This document shows, piece after piece, positions 1-26,332 of a stretch of 64,000 bases of DNA. The translations under genes were made by a program, and so were the position numbers. The notes under the pieces were generated by a model, which was not told where the DNA came from, made no database searches, and saw only the letters and a list, made by a program, of their open reading frames with translations. Source of the stretch: Silurus meridionalis (Eukaryota; Chordata; Actinopteri; Siluriformes; Siluridae); contig NC_060904.1 of NCBI RefSeq assembly GCF_014805685.1, positions 14,234,311 through 14,298,310 of the forward strand, written 5' to 3'. Each line of letters begins with the position of its first letter. The stretch's first letter is position 1.

Positions 1-299
1 GCAGACGAATCGTATTCAACTTCACTTATTGATCTACTGAGTGTAATCTTGAAAGAAAGAAAAAAACAACGAATACAGCACAACCAGTGAAGGTTGACTT
101 TCCCAGGAGGTTCTTTTTTCGTTTGTTCTTGGAAGTCTGAGATGATTGGGAACGGCTGCAGAAGACTGTTAGTGGACTGTTATCAGTGCCTGTACTAAGG
201 AGTGGGACTGTTTTTTTTGGGGTTTTTTTTTATGTTTTTTGGTTTTTTCTTTCTTTCTTTTCCCCCTTTTGCACCTTTTCAACCGGACACTTTTAAAGA

Positions 300-420
300 A
301 TTTTTCTTTTCAAATTTGTGGTTTTCCGATTTGTAACAAATGCTCGTTTGTATTTTCCACGTGGGCCTGAAGTGTAACCCCTATGTTCTGTTCGACCTTT
401 TTCACACATTTTACATGTCC
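300..420 (+). repeat. Local duplication, left segment of copy A
   Basis: About 110 bases resemble 2985-3090 in the same orientation. Shared blocks include the stretch reading ATTTGTGGTTT, the block CTCGTTTG and the block CCTGAAGTGTAACC, in the same order and spacing. It pairs with the right segment at 1552-1672. Together they show that this flank contains two diverged copies of one sequence. Confidence 0.7.
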
Positions 421-1518
421 TCTCTTGCCTCAACTTCATTAGTGGGGGAAAAAAATATTTATATTTAATAAAATCTCTTCAGGGTTTTTTTTTTTTTTTT
501 TTTTAAATCCCTTTACAGTTTTTCCTCAGTTGCTTTGGGACATTTTTCAGATCAGAAATGAAATTCTCAAAACTACTTGTTCAACCTCCACATCATGGAG
601 CACATTTCTCTTTGCTTTGAACAAATTGTGAACGCGTTGGTACGTTAATTTAATTGATTTTGTACAATTGTCTGCTGATTCCTACATTATCAATTGTTGG
701 TCATGTTGATCAAAATATATTATACTGGTTGACCTGAATAGTCCTAAAACCCAAAGCATCTAGAAATCAGTTCAATGCATAAATCATTGAATGAAAAATG
801 GTTAAACCAGTCATAATCTCTCAAGCGTACCTTCTTCTCATTTCTAGTAAACTTTTTTTGGTAATTGTGTCTTGAATTGCTGAATTGTGCAGAAGAATCT
901 TGACGTACACTCGCCTTCATTAGTAAAAGTCATCTAAGATCATCCAACGATCAAGCAGTTCTCTAGAATAAATCATATCTCATGAACCTTCAATTGGTGA
1001 GCGAATACAGACGGAGCAAAACACAAAATTAAAATTTTTTAAAAAATGGATGAACAACCAGGAAACGAAATGAGTGAAATCCTGTTCCTCAATAAAGTAC
1101 AATATACAGTAATGTGTATATTTGTGCTGCCGAAATTCATAGCTGCCATACAGAAGAAATTCAGCCTTGTGATTCTTCAATCATTGTGATCCAAACCGTA
1201 GTTTACATCAGGAAACACTGAAAGCGTGCGCCGTCATACTGACAACATGACTAAACATTTTAACGATCTGGTTTTTAAACAATGACAAAAAAGACGACTT
1301 CTGATGGATGAACGAAGGATTTAAAGAAAAGTCCAGGCTTTTGCAAGTAATCCAATATGTGGTGCTGTTTGTAAATTGAGAAATGCACTTACTGGTTTGC
1401 AAATATTAAGAACGATTCGAAAAATGTTTCAAAGCAACTGAGAAAAACTATAAGATTTAGCTGCCATTATAGTGTTAAAAGTGTCAGATTTTTATATATA
1501 AAAAATCTAATGTGATTT

Positions 1519-1551
<33 letters not shown>

Positions 1552-1553
<2 letters not shown>

Positions 1554-1672
1554 TCATTGTTATAATTCCTTTATCTCTTGCCTTGACACATGGAGGATTT
1601 TTGCATCCATGTGCATACATTTTAAGTGTATTTCTACTGAGAAGTATCCAATATGATGCAGTCGTATGCAAA
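1552..1672 (+). repeat. Local duplication, right segment of copy A
   Basis: About 120 bases resemble 3245-3365 in the same orientation. Shared blocks include ATCTCTTGCCT, ACACATGG and AGTATGATGCA/AATATGATGCA followed by GTATGCAAA. In copy A this segment is about 1.25 kb from the left segment, while in copy B the two are about 0.25 kb apart. Copy B has therefore lost, or copy A gained, roughly 1 kb. Confidence 0.7.
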
Positions 1673-2140
1673 AAAAAAAAAAAAAAAAAGATCGTGCGGC
1701 GATTAAAAAACAGCGAACAGAACATGAGGGTTTTTGGGGAAAGGGTGCTTTGCTTCAAAGGCTTCTTTTGGTGTCTGTTATATAGATAATGGCCCCAGGG
1801 TTTGAAAAAAATATAATAACCAATGTTTTTGGTCAGTTTGATTTTCTGTGAAAAGGACATCAATAATTTCTATACCATGGACTTTTTTAAAAATGGTCCC
1901 CTCTTATAATATTGCATGCTGCAGCTGTTGGGAGGGGAAAATAATTGCTCATTTTGTACATATGTTTTATGGTTGCATTTTATAAGTTGTTTTACGCAAT
2001 TTTATAAGTTTGTATTTATGATAATGATGATGACAATGACAAATCTTTCTTTGGCCCAAGTGGAGTGCTCGTACGGTGACCCTTTTTTTGTGTGCTTTGA
2101 ATTGTTAGTGTAATTTTTTTTTTTTTATTGTTATTATTAT

Positions 2141-2174
<34 letters not shown>

Positions 2175-2984
2175 AGAAGAGTTTTGCTTAAAACTCCACT
2201 TGAATTGTTCTCTCGTTGGTGAACGTTATTGCCTGGTGTCCTCCATGTGATTCTGCACTTGTAGTGTATTGTAGACAAGAGATACATGAGTATAAGTATT
2301 GTCTGAAAAAAAAAAAATCACACCTTTCTGCAACGTATCCATAAATGCAAAACAAAAAAAATTCATCTAGAGTTTAAAATGATGCATATGCCTTTTTTTT
2401 TTCTTTGAATGTGTTCTATAAAGTGCAGCGATACGTCTGCTGCCTTCTTACATCTGTCACTAGTTGTGTTTAACAGCAGCACATTTACATGATCAACTCA
2501 AATCACTGTAAGGCTCAGTAAAGCTCATTTAGATCCACGAATATGATCGGGCACCATCATGGAGGTAACTTGTGAAGTCATACCGAGCCTTAAAATTGAA
2601 TCGGTGGCAGAAGCTTTATTTTCCAGAGCCATACGCCTTGTGCAATGCTTTTAATTTAAAACTGTTTTGATAGGCTGTGGCTTGATTTAGAAAAAAAAAA
2701 AGATATATTTTCTACTTGTTGGAGGACAACAATAAATTTAGATGAAAACCTTTGTGCATGTATGTGTGTTATTTATCTGGTGGAAATCGACATTGTTTTT
2801 GGTCTTTTACATAAAAACCTTCAGGCTATAAATATTCATTTCTACTTACAGAACAGCGAAAGAGAAATGCATGGTAAGCACAAATCGGGAAAATGTCAGA
2901 CATCAGTGGTTGGAAACCATGGGTCAAAAATGACAGTCCTTTATGGATCTACATGCTCACTTTTAAAATTTTTTTTATTATTAT

Positions 2985-3105
2985 TATTATTTCCAATTTG
3001 TGGTTTCCTGATTTTTAACAAACACTCGTTTGCATTTCCCATGTGGACCTGAAGTGTAACCTGTATCTTCCTTTTCGACCTTCTCTTCCACCTCTATTTT
3101 ATATA

Positions 3106-3157
<52 letters not shown>

Positions 3158-3365
3158 ATAGATAATATTCAGGTTTATTATATATTCTTTATATATTAAA
3201 TATATTTGTATATATTCAAGAAAGAAAATTTACTGAGCTTTTTGTCACTGTTACTGTTCCTTCATCTCTTGCCTGAACACATGGTGGTTTTCTGGGTCCA
3301 TGTGCAGAAATTTGTATTGTATTTCTAAAAGGGAAATGTTTAGTATGATGCATTTGTATGCAAAA
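2985..3365 (+). repeat. Local duplication, copy B
   Basis: Diverged second copy of material found at 300-420 and 1552-1672. Between its two matching halves lies a (TA)n run at 3114-3154. No coding potential is visible in either copy. Confidence 0.7.
3114..3154. repeat. (TA)n microsatellite
   Basis: About 20 uninterrupted TA units inside copy B of the local duplication. Confidence 0.95.
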
Positions 3366-3545
3366 CTTTCATAAGAAAAAACAATATAACAAAAACATTA
3401 ATTAATAGAAAGGCAAAAGAAAAAGGAAAGAGCCTGCTAGACAGAATTACATTAAGTAAAATAGTTGAATACAAAAATAATTGATAACAAATGACGAATA
3501 ATCAATTTTCAAGAAACACATTAAAACATATATAAACCGTAGATG

Positions 3546-3907
3546 CTAAAGAAATCTTCTTCTTCTTCCGGCTGCTCCCATTAGGAGTCGCCACAGCGGA
3601 TCATCCGTCTCCATACCCCCCTGTCCTCTACATCTGCTTCTTTCAAACCAACCACCTGCATGTCTTCCTTCAACACATCCATAAACTTTCTCCTTGGCCT
3701 TCCTCTTTTTCTTCTTCCTGGCAGCTCCATCCTCAGTATTCTTCCACCGATATTCCCCATGTCCCTCCTCTGCACACGTCCAAACCATCTCAATCGTGCC
3801 AAGAATTGATTACACTTAATGACAGCAGTTTCCTCTGAATGTGTAACACTGATCTGTGATGCAGCATTGGAAGCTTTAAAAGCATTAAAAGATGCAGTTG
3901 ACTGCAA
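3546..3907 (-). mobile_element. Non-LTR retrotransposon 3' end (reverse-transcriptase C-terminal fragment)
   Basis: The minus strand encodes a C-terminal LINE-type segment with the blocks RLRWFGRVQRRD, GRRKRGRPRRKFMDV and DRGVWRRMIRCGD. These resemble the end of endonuclease/reverse-transcriptase polyproteins of fish LINEs. The element ends in a GAAGAAGAA-type tail at its 3' end (low coordinates, about 3555-3570). A second copy of the same family lies at 61783-62180. The 5' part is missing, so this is a dead 5'-truncated insertion. The clade (RTE-, Rex- or L2-like) cannot be fixed by eye. Confidence 0.75.
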
Positions 3908-4125
3908 TCATGACTCCCAGAGGAAGGCTTTCATCCTACATCCTCTCTAAAAAGGTTTGATAGATGGAGCGGTTTATTAGTAGATGACCAAAGTGGGGAT
4001 AAAAATAGGGTAACTTTCCAGACTTAGGGGTCATTTGGGTTGTTGGAATTCAGAAAGTTTTTCTGTAAAAATAAATCATTGATAAGAGGTTGATAAACTT
4101 GGTGCAGGGTGAGATGCAACTGGGA

Positions 4126-4126
4126 G

Positions 4127-4153
<27 letters not shown>
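4126..4153. repeat. (GT)n microsatellite
   Basis: About 14 GT units between the LINE fragment and the Tc1-like relic. Confidence 0.95.
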
Positions 4154-4161
<8 letters not shown>

Positions 4162-4339
4162 AGCAGAACCGCCAGTTTGTGTGTGACCGAGATGCCGTCT
4201 GCAGAGTACAGAACAAACTTTACTCTTATTCATGAATCCTCTCTGTTTATTCATGTTATTAGTAGACCTACATTTCCATGGCACTACTTTTACTACGTGG
4301 TTTGTGTATTTGTTCTCTACTGGTAAAAGATAAAGACAC

Positions 4340-4770
4340 ACAAGAATTACACAGTGAATGTCTGAAAGGAAGTTCTGTAGCCATTTTTTGGCTCTAACAG
4401 AAGCACTTTTGTAAGATGGAGAACAGGAGGGAAGATGTTAGCAGACTGCCTCAAACCCACAGTCAAAAATGGAGATGGAAGCTAATGTTTTGGGGTTGTT
4501 TTGGAGCAGGGAAGGTTGGTGAAAGGGACACTGAAACAACATGGCTACCATTCCATACTTCAACACCATGCAATGCAGTTCTGTCTGGACTGCGGCTCAT
4601 TGGAACCAAATTCACCAAACAACAAGTCAGTGACCCGAAGTGTACGCCCAAGTCGTCTGGAGTGTTATCTATCATGGAATGTCACTGCACCTTAATTCTA
4701 CCGAACTGCTCTGGGATCAACTGGATCACAAAGCCAACTCAAGCAACAACGAATCGATTGTTTTAATTGA
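4340..4770 (+). mobile_element. Degenerate Tc1-like transposon fragment (family A)
   Basis: The block reading TTTTGGGGTTGTTTTGGA matches the WGCF motif region of Tc1-like transposases. Downstream blocks (CAACAAGTCAGTGACCCGAA, then ATCATGGAATG) follow the order of the DD-region and the C-terminal part. The same blocks recur at 37860-38200. Reading frames are broken and no complete transposase remains. Confidence 0.65.
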
Positions 4771-4814
4771 AAGAATAGTGAAGCGTCAGACTTTTATTTT
4801 GAAGAGCGTTTTTA

Positions 4815-4962
4815 AGGTTTAGCGTTAGCGAACGCGCTGTCATATGATAGTCACGTGACCGGGAAGCGGAAGACAGTAGAGGGTGAATGCAGCTGCAGAA
4901 ATCAGACTGGGAGAAATGTGATTATTGACACGTAATCGAACACAAACCGCAGATTGACACCG
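4815..4962 (+). promoter_or_regulatory. washc5: Candidate washc5 promoter and non-coding exon 1
   Basis: A locally CpG-rich patch in an AT-rich flank contains the palindrome GTCACGTGAC at 4850-4859, followed by GGAAG-type ETS sites at about 4861-4873. A splice donor (CG|GTGAGA) at 4962/4963 would end a non-coding first exon. The spliced product joins the acceptor at 6024/6025, which precedes the ATG. GTCACGTGAC is the full-length E-box of the type bound by TFEB/MiT factors (CLEAR element) and also by USF or MAX. Start site and factor are inferred. Confidence 0.55.
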
Positions 4963-5049
4963 GTGAGATCAACACTGAGCGCTGTTTGCAGGTGAATCAG
5001 AATTAACCAGGTAGATCTGATCTCGGGCTGAGAGCAGAGACTGACAGCC

Positions 5050-5935
5050 TTATTTACATTCTATAATCTTCATCATCATCATCATCGTCATCATCGTCAT
5101 AATAGCTTCAACACTGATTGTGTCAATATTGCGTTTGGTGTAATTTGTCTTTTTCTTTTTGATCTCTCTACATTTTCATTATCACGATCATCATCTTCTT
5201 CAACTTTCTCTTCTTCGACTTTCTCTTCTTCAACTTTCTCTTCTTCTTCTTCTTTTTCTTTTTCATCTACTTTACCTATATTTTTGCCTTGATCTCTTTC
5301 TACATTTCCTTCCACTTCTTCTCTATTTTTGCCTCAATCTCTATTTTTGAAAACTTTTCTTTCTCTTCTTCTTCATCTATATTTTTGTCTTGATGTCTTT
5401 CTAAATATTTATCATCATCATCATCTCAATTTTCTTCCTCTTCTTCTTCATCTTTAAGATTTTTGCCTCTTCTTGCCTATTTTTTCTTTTTCTTCTTTTG
5501 TATCCATATTTTGCTTTGATCTCTTTCTACATTCCTTCTGCTTCTTTTCTTTTTATTCCTCATTTTATTCTTCTTTTACATTTTGACTTGATCTTTTAAA
5601 CATTTTATCATCTTCCTCATATATTTTTGCCTCAATCTTTTTTTTCCTACATTTTTATCATCCTCATTACCATCATCATCATCAACCTAATTTTTTCTTT
5701 TACTCTTCTTCTTGTTCTTTTATAATTTTGCCTTGATCTTGTTCTTCAATTTCTTCTTTTTTTCCTTTTCCTTCTCCTTCGTCTCAATTTATTTATTTTT
5801 TTAAATCTTATACATTTTTTCTTTATACCACTTTCCTTTTTTTCTACCCCCTCCTCCTTCTCCTATGCTGATTCTTCTTCCTCTTCTTTATCTCCTTCTT
5901 AGTTTTCTTCTTCTTCTACCTAGTAGTAATATTAG
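5050..5935 (+). repeat. Long polypyrimidine (CTT/TTC) tract in washc5 intron 1
   Basis: For almost 900 bases the + strand is dominated by TTCTTC, TCTTT and CTTCTT motifs interspersed with short CATCATCAT runs. It fills most of the 1.06-kb intron 1 (4963-6024). Open frames in it on either strand are compositional artefacts of Leu/Phe/Ser or Glu/Lys codons. Confidence 0.9.
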
Positions 5936-6041
5936 TAAGAAAGTAGCACCTACACGAGTGTGTTCTTTTCAGTACTCGAGCAGTTGAATCAGCTCCAGTG
6001 TTGTACTGGTGCTTGTTTTCCCAGAGTCTGTTGCCGGCAGG

Positions 6042-21491
<15,450 letters not shown>

Positions 21492-21699
21492 TTTCTTTTC
21501 TCCACAGGAACACAATTTGCCAATTAACAATTTTTGCATTTTTCCATAATTGACTAACATTTAGTTAGTTACTGAAAGTGTAATTACTGTGTAACATTTC
21601 ATCTGTGTTACTTTAGTTTCAGTAGAGCTATGCTGAATGTAGGAAGGTATAAAGATGTTGTAAATAAATAAATGATATACTGAAGACTTTTTATTTATT

Positions 21700-21700
<1 letters not shown>
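21492..21700 (+). terminator. washc5: washc5 3' UTR and polyadenylation signal
   Basis: After the TGA at 21489-21491 the sequence is AT-rich and unique for about 170 bases. It then shows overlapping AATAAA signals at 21663-21672. A (TA)n tract begins at 21704. This implies a short 3' UTR of about 190 bases. Confidence 0.65.

Positions 21701-21703
<3 letters not shown>

Positions 21704-21772
<69 letters not shown>
21704..21772. repeat. (TA)n microsatellite
   Basis: About 34 TA units between the washc5 3' end and a DNA transposon relic. Confidence 0.97.
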
Positions 21773-21774
<2 letters not shown>

Positions 21775-22290
21775 CTAAATGGACTAAATCTTTCCTCATC
21801 GTATGTGCTTCAACCCCAAACTATTACCACGTCACCAAACGTTGGAGGCAAACAATGGTATAGGATGTCTTTAGATGTAGTAGCAATTTTCCCTTCACAA
21901 GAATAAGGAAACCTGTTCCAGCATGAAAATTTCCCCATGTGCACAAAGCAAGCTTCATGAAGATATGCTTCACGTTGTTTGGAGTGCAAGATCTAGAGTC
22001 GCCTGCTATAGAGCTCTGACTACAACCCTACAAAAAAATATTTGGGATGAATTGCCATGCTGACTGCACCCCAGGCCTCCTCACCCTATATCAGGAGCTG
22101 ACTTTTGCCCTTGTTGCATATGAGCACGAATCTCCATAAGCACACTCTTAGTCTTCTTATAGTCTTCCCAGAAGAGTGGTGGTTACTATAACAGAAAATG
22201 GGAACTAAACTTGAAATGAAATGATCAAAAAGCACTTACCAATCTTATGTTCAGGTGTCCACAAAGCTTTTGTCCTTGTAGTATGTACTA
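21773..22290 (+). mobile_element. Degenerate DNA transposon (family C), longest copy
   Basis: Blocks in order: AACTATTACCACGTC, ACAATGGTATAGGATGTCTT, ACCTGTTCCAGCATGAAAAT, GTGCACAAAGCAAGCTTCAT, TTTGGGATGAATTGC, GACTGCACCCCAGGCCTCCT, CTTCCCAGAAGAGTGG and CAGGTGTCCACAAAGCTTTT. The order (QHDNAPCHKA-like segment, then an FGDDAP/HLWDEL-like segment) follows a Tc1/mariner-type transposase. All frames are broken. It fills the gap between washc5 and adam22. Confidence 0.75.
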
Positions 22291-22299
22291 TATACTGTA

Positions 22300-23160
22300 T
22301 AGAATAGTCTTATGAAGAACTTAGGACTGTAGCTACAGTGACAAACACCTTTCCAGAGTGACTACAAACATTTCATAATTACAAAGTTACAACAGTGATA
22401 TCTTGGTGATATCTGGGACACTCTTTACCTCATAATGACAGCAAAAATAAAAACAGATTTCAGATCAATGTAAAACTTAAGATCTTTGCTGTGACACTTG
22501 AGGTTACTTTGGATTATCACTGAGATGTTTCTACACAGTTCTGTCACCTGTGGCAAATTCTATTGACTGCACACGACTTGGGAAGCGTGCGCATATATGA
22601 GGTCAACCTGTTAGAATGCATATCCAAGCATCAGTGTAGAAACAGCTCATTGACATTTCAGAGGATGGGATGCACATTAGCTACTTTTCATATAGGAAAG
22701 GGCATGAATATTTAAAACGGTGTGATATTCCTTTTTTTTATGGGGTAGTAATGCTAAATTATTATAGGGTATGGAGTGTAAATTGATGTAGGGCAAATTT
22801 TTAAACCATTTTAGCAGAAGTCTGGAACATAATATTGCTTTAGTATGGAATCCAGATGCAGTGTTGTAGAAGTTCATGTGATTTCTGAACAGGCCGCCAT
22901 CAAGCCGCCACTGCTGTTCACATGAGCATGGTCTTGAACCCTCAGTTGCATAGTTGTATATATGACTATATATCTGCCAAAATCCCATAAATATTTTTTT
23001 GTTTTAATTGGACTCTAAAATTGGACTCCTGGATGAAAGCATTTCCTCATTGTTTGAACGAACGTATGGGCCATAAAGTGTTTTTGGCAAAAGCAGTTGT
23101 TTGCAAATCACCATGGCAACATGAATGTGTAAATCCCAGAAGTCAACTGATCACAACCAG
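22300..23160. other. Intergenic, nothing recognised
   Basis: Between the transposon relic and the presumed adam22 3' end there is unremarkable, moderately AT-rich sequence with no convincing exon, RNA gene or repeat family. It separates the convergent washc5 and adam22 genes. Confidence 0.5.
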
Positions 23161-26100
23161 GACATCGTGTCAATGAAAGGTTTATTTTGTATTAAATATA
23201 TTACAATACTGAATGATAACTGTAAAAAAAAAAATTGGGTGCTGATCGTTTGTAAGTTACATACAGCATACTATAAAAAAAAACAGCCTCATAGAGAACG
23301 AGCGTCTCGAAAACACAAAAACGAAAGAGATTTCATGAAACGGACAAACATAAGGCATATCAATGACGTCTCCTGAAGCAGGTGCAAACCTCTCGCTAAT
23401 GATGTGATTCGTTCTGCAAAAAAAAACAAGCCGATGCCGCGTCCTCACTCTGACGTGGTGTGGGTGAAAAGTTAGTGGACCTACATAATCCCTGGAGGAT
23501 GACGTGTCATTGACGTGGATGGCAGTTGTGCTGTAATCGTCATCTTAAATTACATTCAAGAGTGTGTTTGCTCTGAGAATCGGGTACGATTCGGCATCGG
23601 GTTTTGTATTTCGCAGCGGCAGCTGTGCTAAACGAGGACAGTGAGGTGCTCAAAGTATTGCTTGAGATGTTTTTTTTCTTCCTTTTTTAGTTGCCTTTGG
23701 ATTCAGCCTTTATCAACACCGCATTCAGCCATGCACTTTTGTTTTAAATGCAGAAGAAAACCCCACAGAGATCGTGTAGAATATATCGGGAGGGAGAAAT
23801 ACACCGCCGAAATCGAACGTGTCATTATGGCATTAAAAAGGGTCACATAAATAAAAAAGCGTTAAAAATCTGTGCTGATCTGCATCCGTATACACAAAGA
23901 CCTACTGAAATAGTAATGCACTTAATCGCTGTCTGGGTCCAATGCATATATACAAGGGGTACTGGTTGGTGAAAACAAGGGTTAGATACATTTTCGTATC
24001 GGATGGGGGCAGATCTGAATGTCCCGTGAATACAGACAGCAGGATTTAATGAAGCTTATGTACAGATGATATGTGTACAGTGAGGTTTCTAATGATATTA
24101 CAAGGACAATACTGAACACACTGGTTTGGCCTTCTTCCTCAGGAAGCCTTAAGCCTGCATTATACTTTACAGAAATTGCGTCTGTAATGGTTGTATAAAG
24201 ACGACGTCCACCTTCACGAGCTTACAAGCTATGCATACATTTCACATCAGTCACAGCTCAAGTGCTGACACTAAAATGACCACTTCCTTGACTATAAGAA
24301 AATGATTGGCGCTTCTCATCTTCAGCGTCCATCTGCAGTCCATCAGCTTGGGCATGAATTGATCCTTGAAAATTTGCCATGCTGCTGCTTGAGGTCTGTT
24401 TGCTCCACTCTGATGTCTTAATGTTAATCCAGTCATCATTTTTCCAAGGCTATAGTTACAGATTGACTTTTATAGTCGTAGGTGGCTTTGTGCAATCTAA
24501 TGGAAATAAAATAGCATGGGCTCGCCTAAACATCCCATAATTCGCACTATGACTAAGGGTGCATTCAATCAGATCTCGAGCTCCCTAGTTTGTGAACGAG
24601 TACATAGTGTACATGAGTTCACGCACCACTAAGGACCCTGGTAACGAGACTCAGTTTCCAGTTACATGACTGATGGAGTTGTTGAGAAAAAAACATTTAT
24701 ACACTGGTGAACCTTCTAATTTCCTCATCAGTCACTGTAAAAAACAAAACAAAACAACATTAAATACACAATTTGAATGTCATTTATTTGTTACTTAATA
24801 ACACATTTTTTCAGAAAAGGGAGTATAGTGGGCAACAAAAAAAGCGAGTTGCGGTGCATAGAGGGATGCAAAGGATGCAAAGTTTCTTTTCACTGGATGG
24901 ATTTTGGGATTGAATCGCACGCAAAATGGCCGATTGCTTGATCTCTGACTAGGAAACTAAAGAGCTGATTTGGATGCACCAATAATAAATAAATAAATAA
25001 TGATATTTTTTCCGAAAGAGGTGGTAGATGATCTGTATTTTATATCCTGCTGCTTTAAAATTGTTTCAAATATTTCTCAAGGATTTAAAGAGAACCAAAA
25101 AACAAGCCTATGCGCTTGGTTGACTTTTAGCATCACATCCTTTGACACGTCACTCAAGGCTTATAAAATGTCCGAAATGATCGTGACTGTATTTCAGACA
25201 ACGGCGTAACATCGTAACATCGTAACATCGCATACTGTCATGAAAATAAACGAACAAATACCGCTATTGTTTAGCTTCAAAGGTCAACGGTGTCCACTCA
25301 AGCTCTGTGAGTCTTCCTTATTGATACAGACAGCATCAGATATGTCAAAATAAACAAAGTTCAAGAATACAGGAAATACACACAGATGAATCGAAACTAT
25401 GACTAACAATAAAGGCTGATGTAAAGCCGATTCAAAGTGAACGTACAAACAAGAAATGGTGAATGCTTCTTCTAAGTTCTACCAAGTGACCAAAAAAGAA
25501 AGCAATAAGAAAAAGCAAAGCATAAAAAAAAACAATCACGCATTTCACTGTCGTCGAGCTATACATATTTACACACGTGGGGAAATAAGTGAGCGCACAT
25601 GGCAAGGCTGGAGGTGTTCGCTATGCTTTAGCGTTGATACACTGTGTGATTAGAGAAGCCTAAAAAAAATGAAATCTTACCAGCCTACAGAAATGCCCTC
25701 TGAGACATGCTGTCCCCTAGCCTGCTGTTAAAATATTAGATTTTCGTCATCATCTTTAGCACTACAAGGTTTTGATAGACATGTATTCTCATGCATACAG
25801 TGGAAAGTTTCTACGTGCTTTCGAAAAAACGTTAACATCCAGCAGGTTTTGGATGACCTTCTCTCAACATGGCAACAAGGACACCAATCACAAGACATTA
25901 TTGGTGCTGGATGAGGAAGGGCGCAGAGGGAGAGAGGGGAGTTGAATGGCCTTTTTTTGGCCCAAGAAAGGGGAGGCGGGGCAAGATAAAAGGGGCGGGA
26001 TTACCAGTCTGATATCCCCTGCCTCGTTTTCGATAACCTGATTGCAGCAGTGCCTGGCTTCGACCTTTGACCCAAGCCAGTCCCTCTGTTTCATTTTGGT

Positions 26101-26311
26101 AGGCTGCAATGATGAGAGGATGACGGCCGTGCTCTTCATCCCAACGTGCTCCGGTGGACCCGCTAATCCTGGAGGACTTCAATTCTTCTGTTTGAACTCA
26201 TTAGTTTTTTTTTGTGTTGTTGTTTTTAATTTGTTTTATTCTCATTGTATAAAAGCGGAGGAATGTGTAGTCCCTTACGGAGATTTTGCAGAGTGATCTC
26301 AAGGAGCCCCT
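23160..26311 (-). terminator. adam22: Probable long adam22 3' UTR
   Basis: The adam22 stop is at 26312-26314 on the minus strand. Below it the sequence stays unusually free of microsatellites and transposons for 3 kb and is somewhat richer in GC than the introns. A minus-strand AATAAA lies at 23181-23186. Short + and - frames here show no family resemblance. The UTR extent is inferred from composition and the signal only. Confidence 0.45.
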
Positions 26312-26332
26312 TTATATTGATGTTTCCCACAG
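26312..26332 (-). CDS. adam22: adam22 terminal micro-coding exon (LWETSI-stop)
   Basis: Only 21 coding bases follow the acceptor TTTCTTGCAG. They encode LWETSI and TAA. The preceding exon ends ...NRQSAR with donor AGG|GTGAGA at 26792, so the join is phase 0. If that donor is not used, translation continues VRL-stop and the PDZ ligand is lost. ETSI is the class I PDZ-binding tail of ADAM22 known to engage PSD-95-type proteins. Confidence 0.93.
   Translation of the reverse strand: MWETSI

Larger units (their letters stand above)
1..2960. other. 5' flank of washc5, no gene recognised (possible 3' UTR at the left edge)
   Basis: AT-rich, T-homopolymer-rich sequence with no protein I recognise. 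The first 90 bases are open in one frame and end in TGA at 88-90, which is too short to identify. A polyadenylation-like AATAAA occurs at about 468 and another near 2730, so the left edge could be the 3' UTR of an upstream gene. Short reading frames here are built on poly-A or poly-T runs. Parts of 300-420 and 1552-1670 are repeated in diverged form further right (see the duplication entries). Confidence 0.4.

Noticed and set aside
1..90. Open stretch ending ...KERKKQRIQHNQ as a last coding exon
   Set aside because: Too short and without any family feature; other frames are equally plausible, so no CDS is called.
5097..5350. Glu/Lys-rich frame on - and Leu-rich frame on + in intron 1
   Set aside because: Both come from the CTT/GAA tract; composition explains them.
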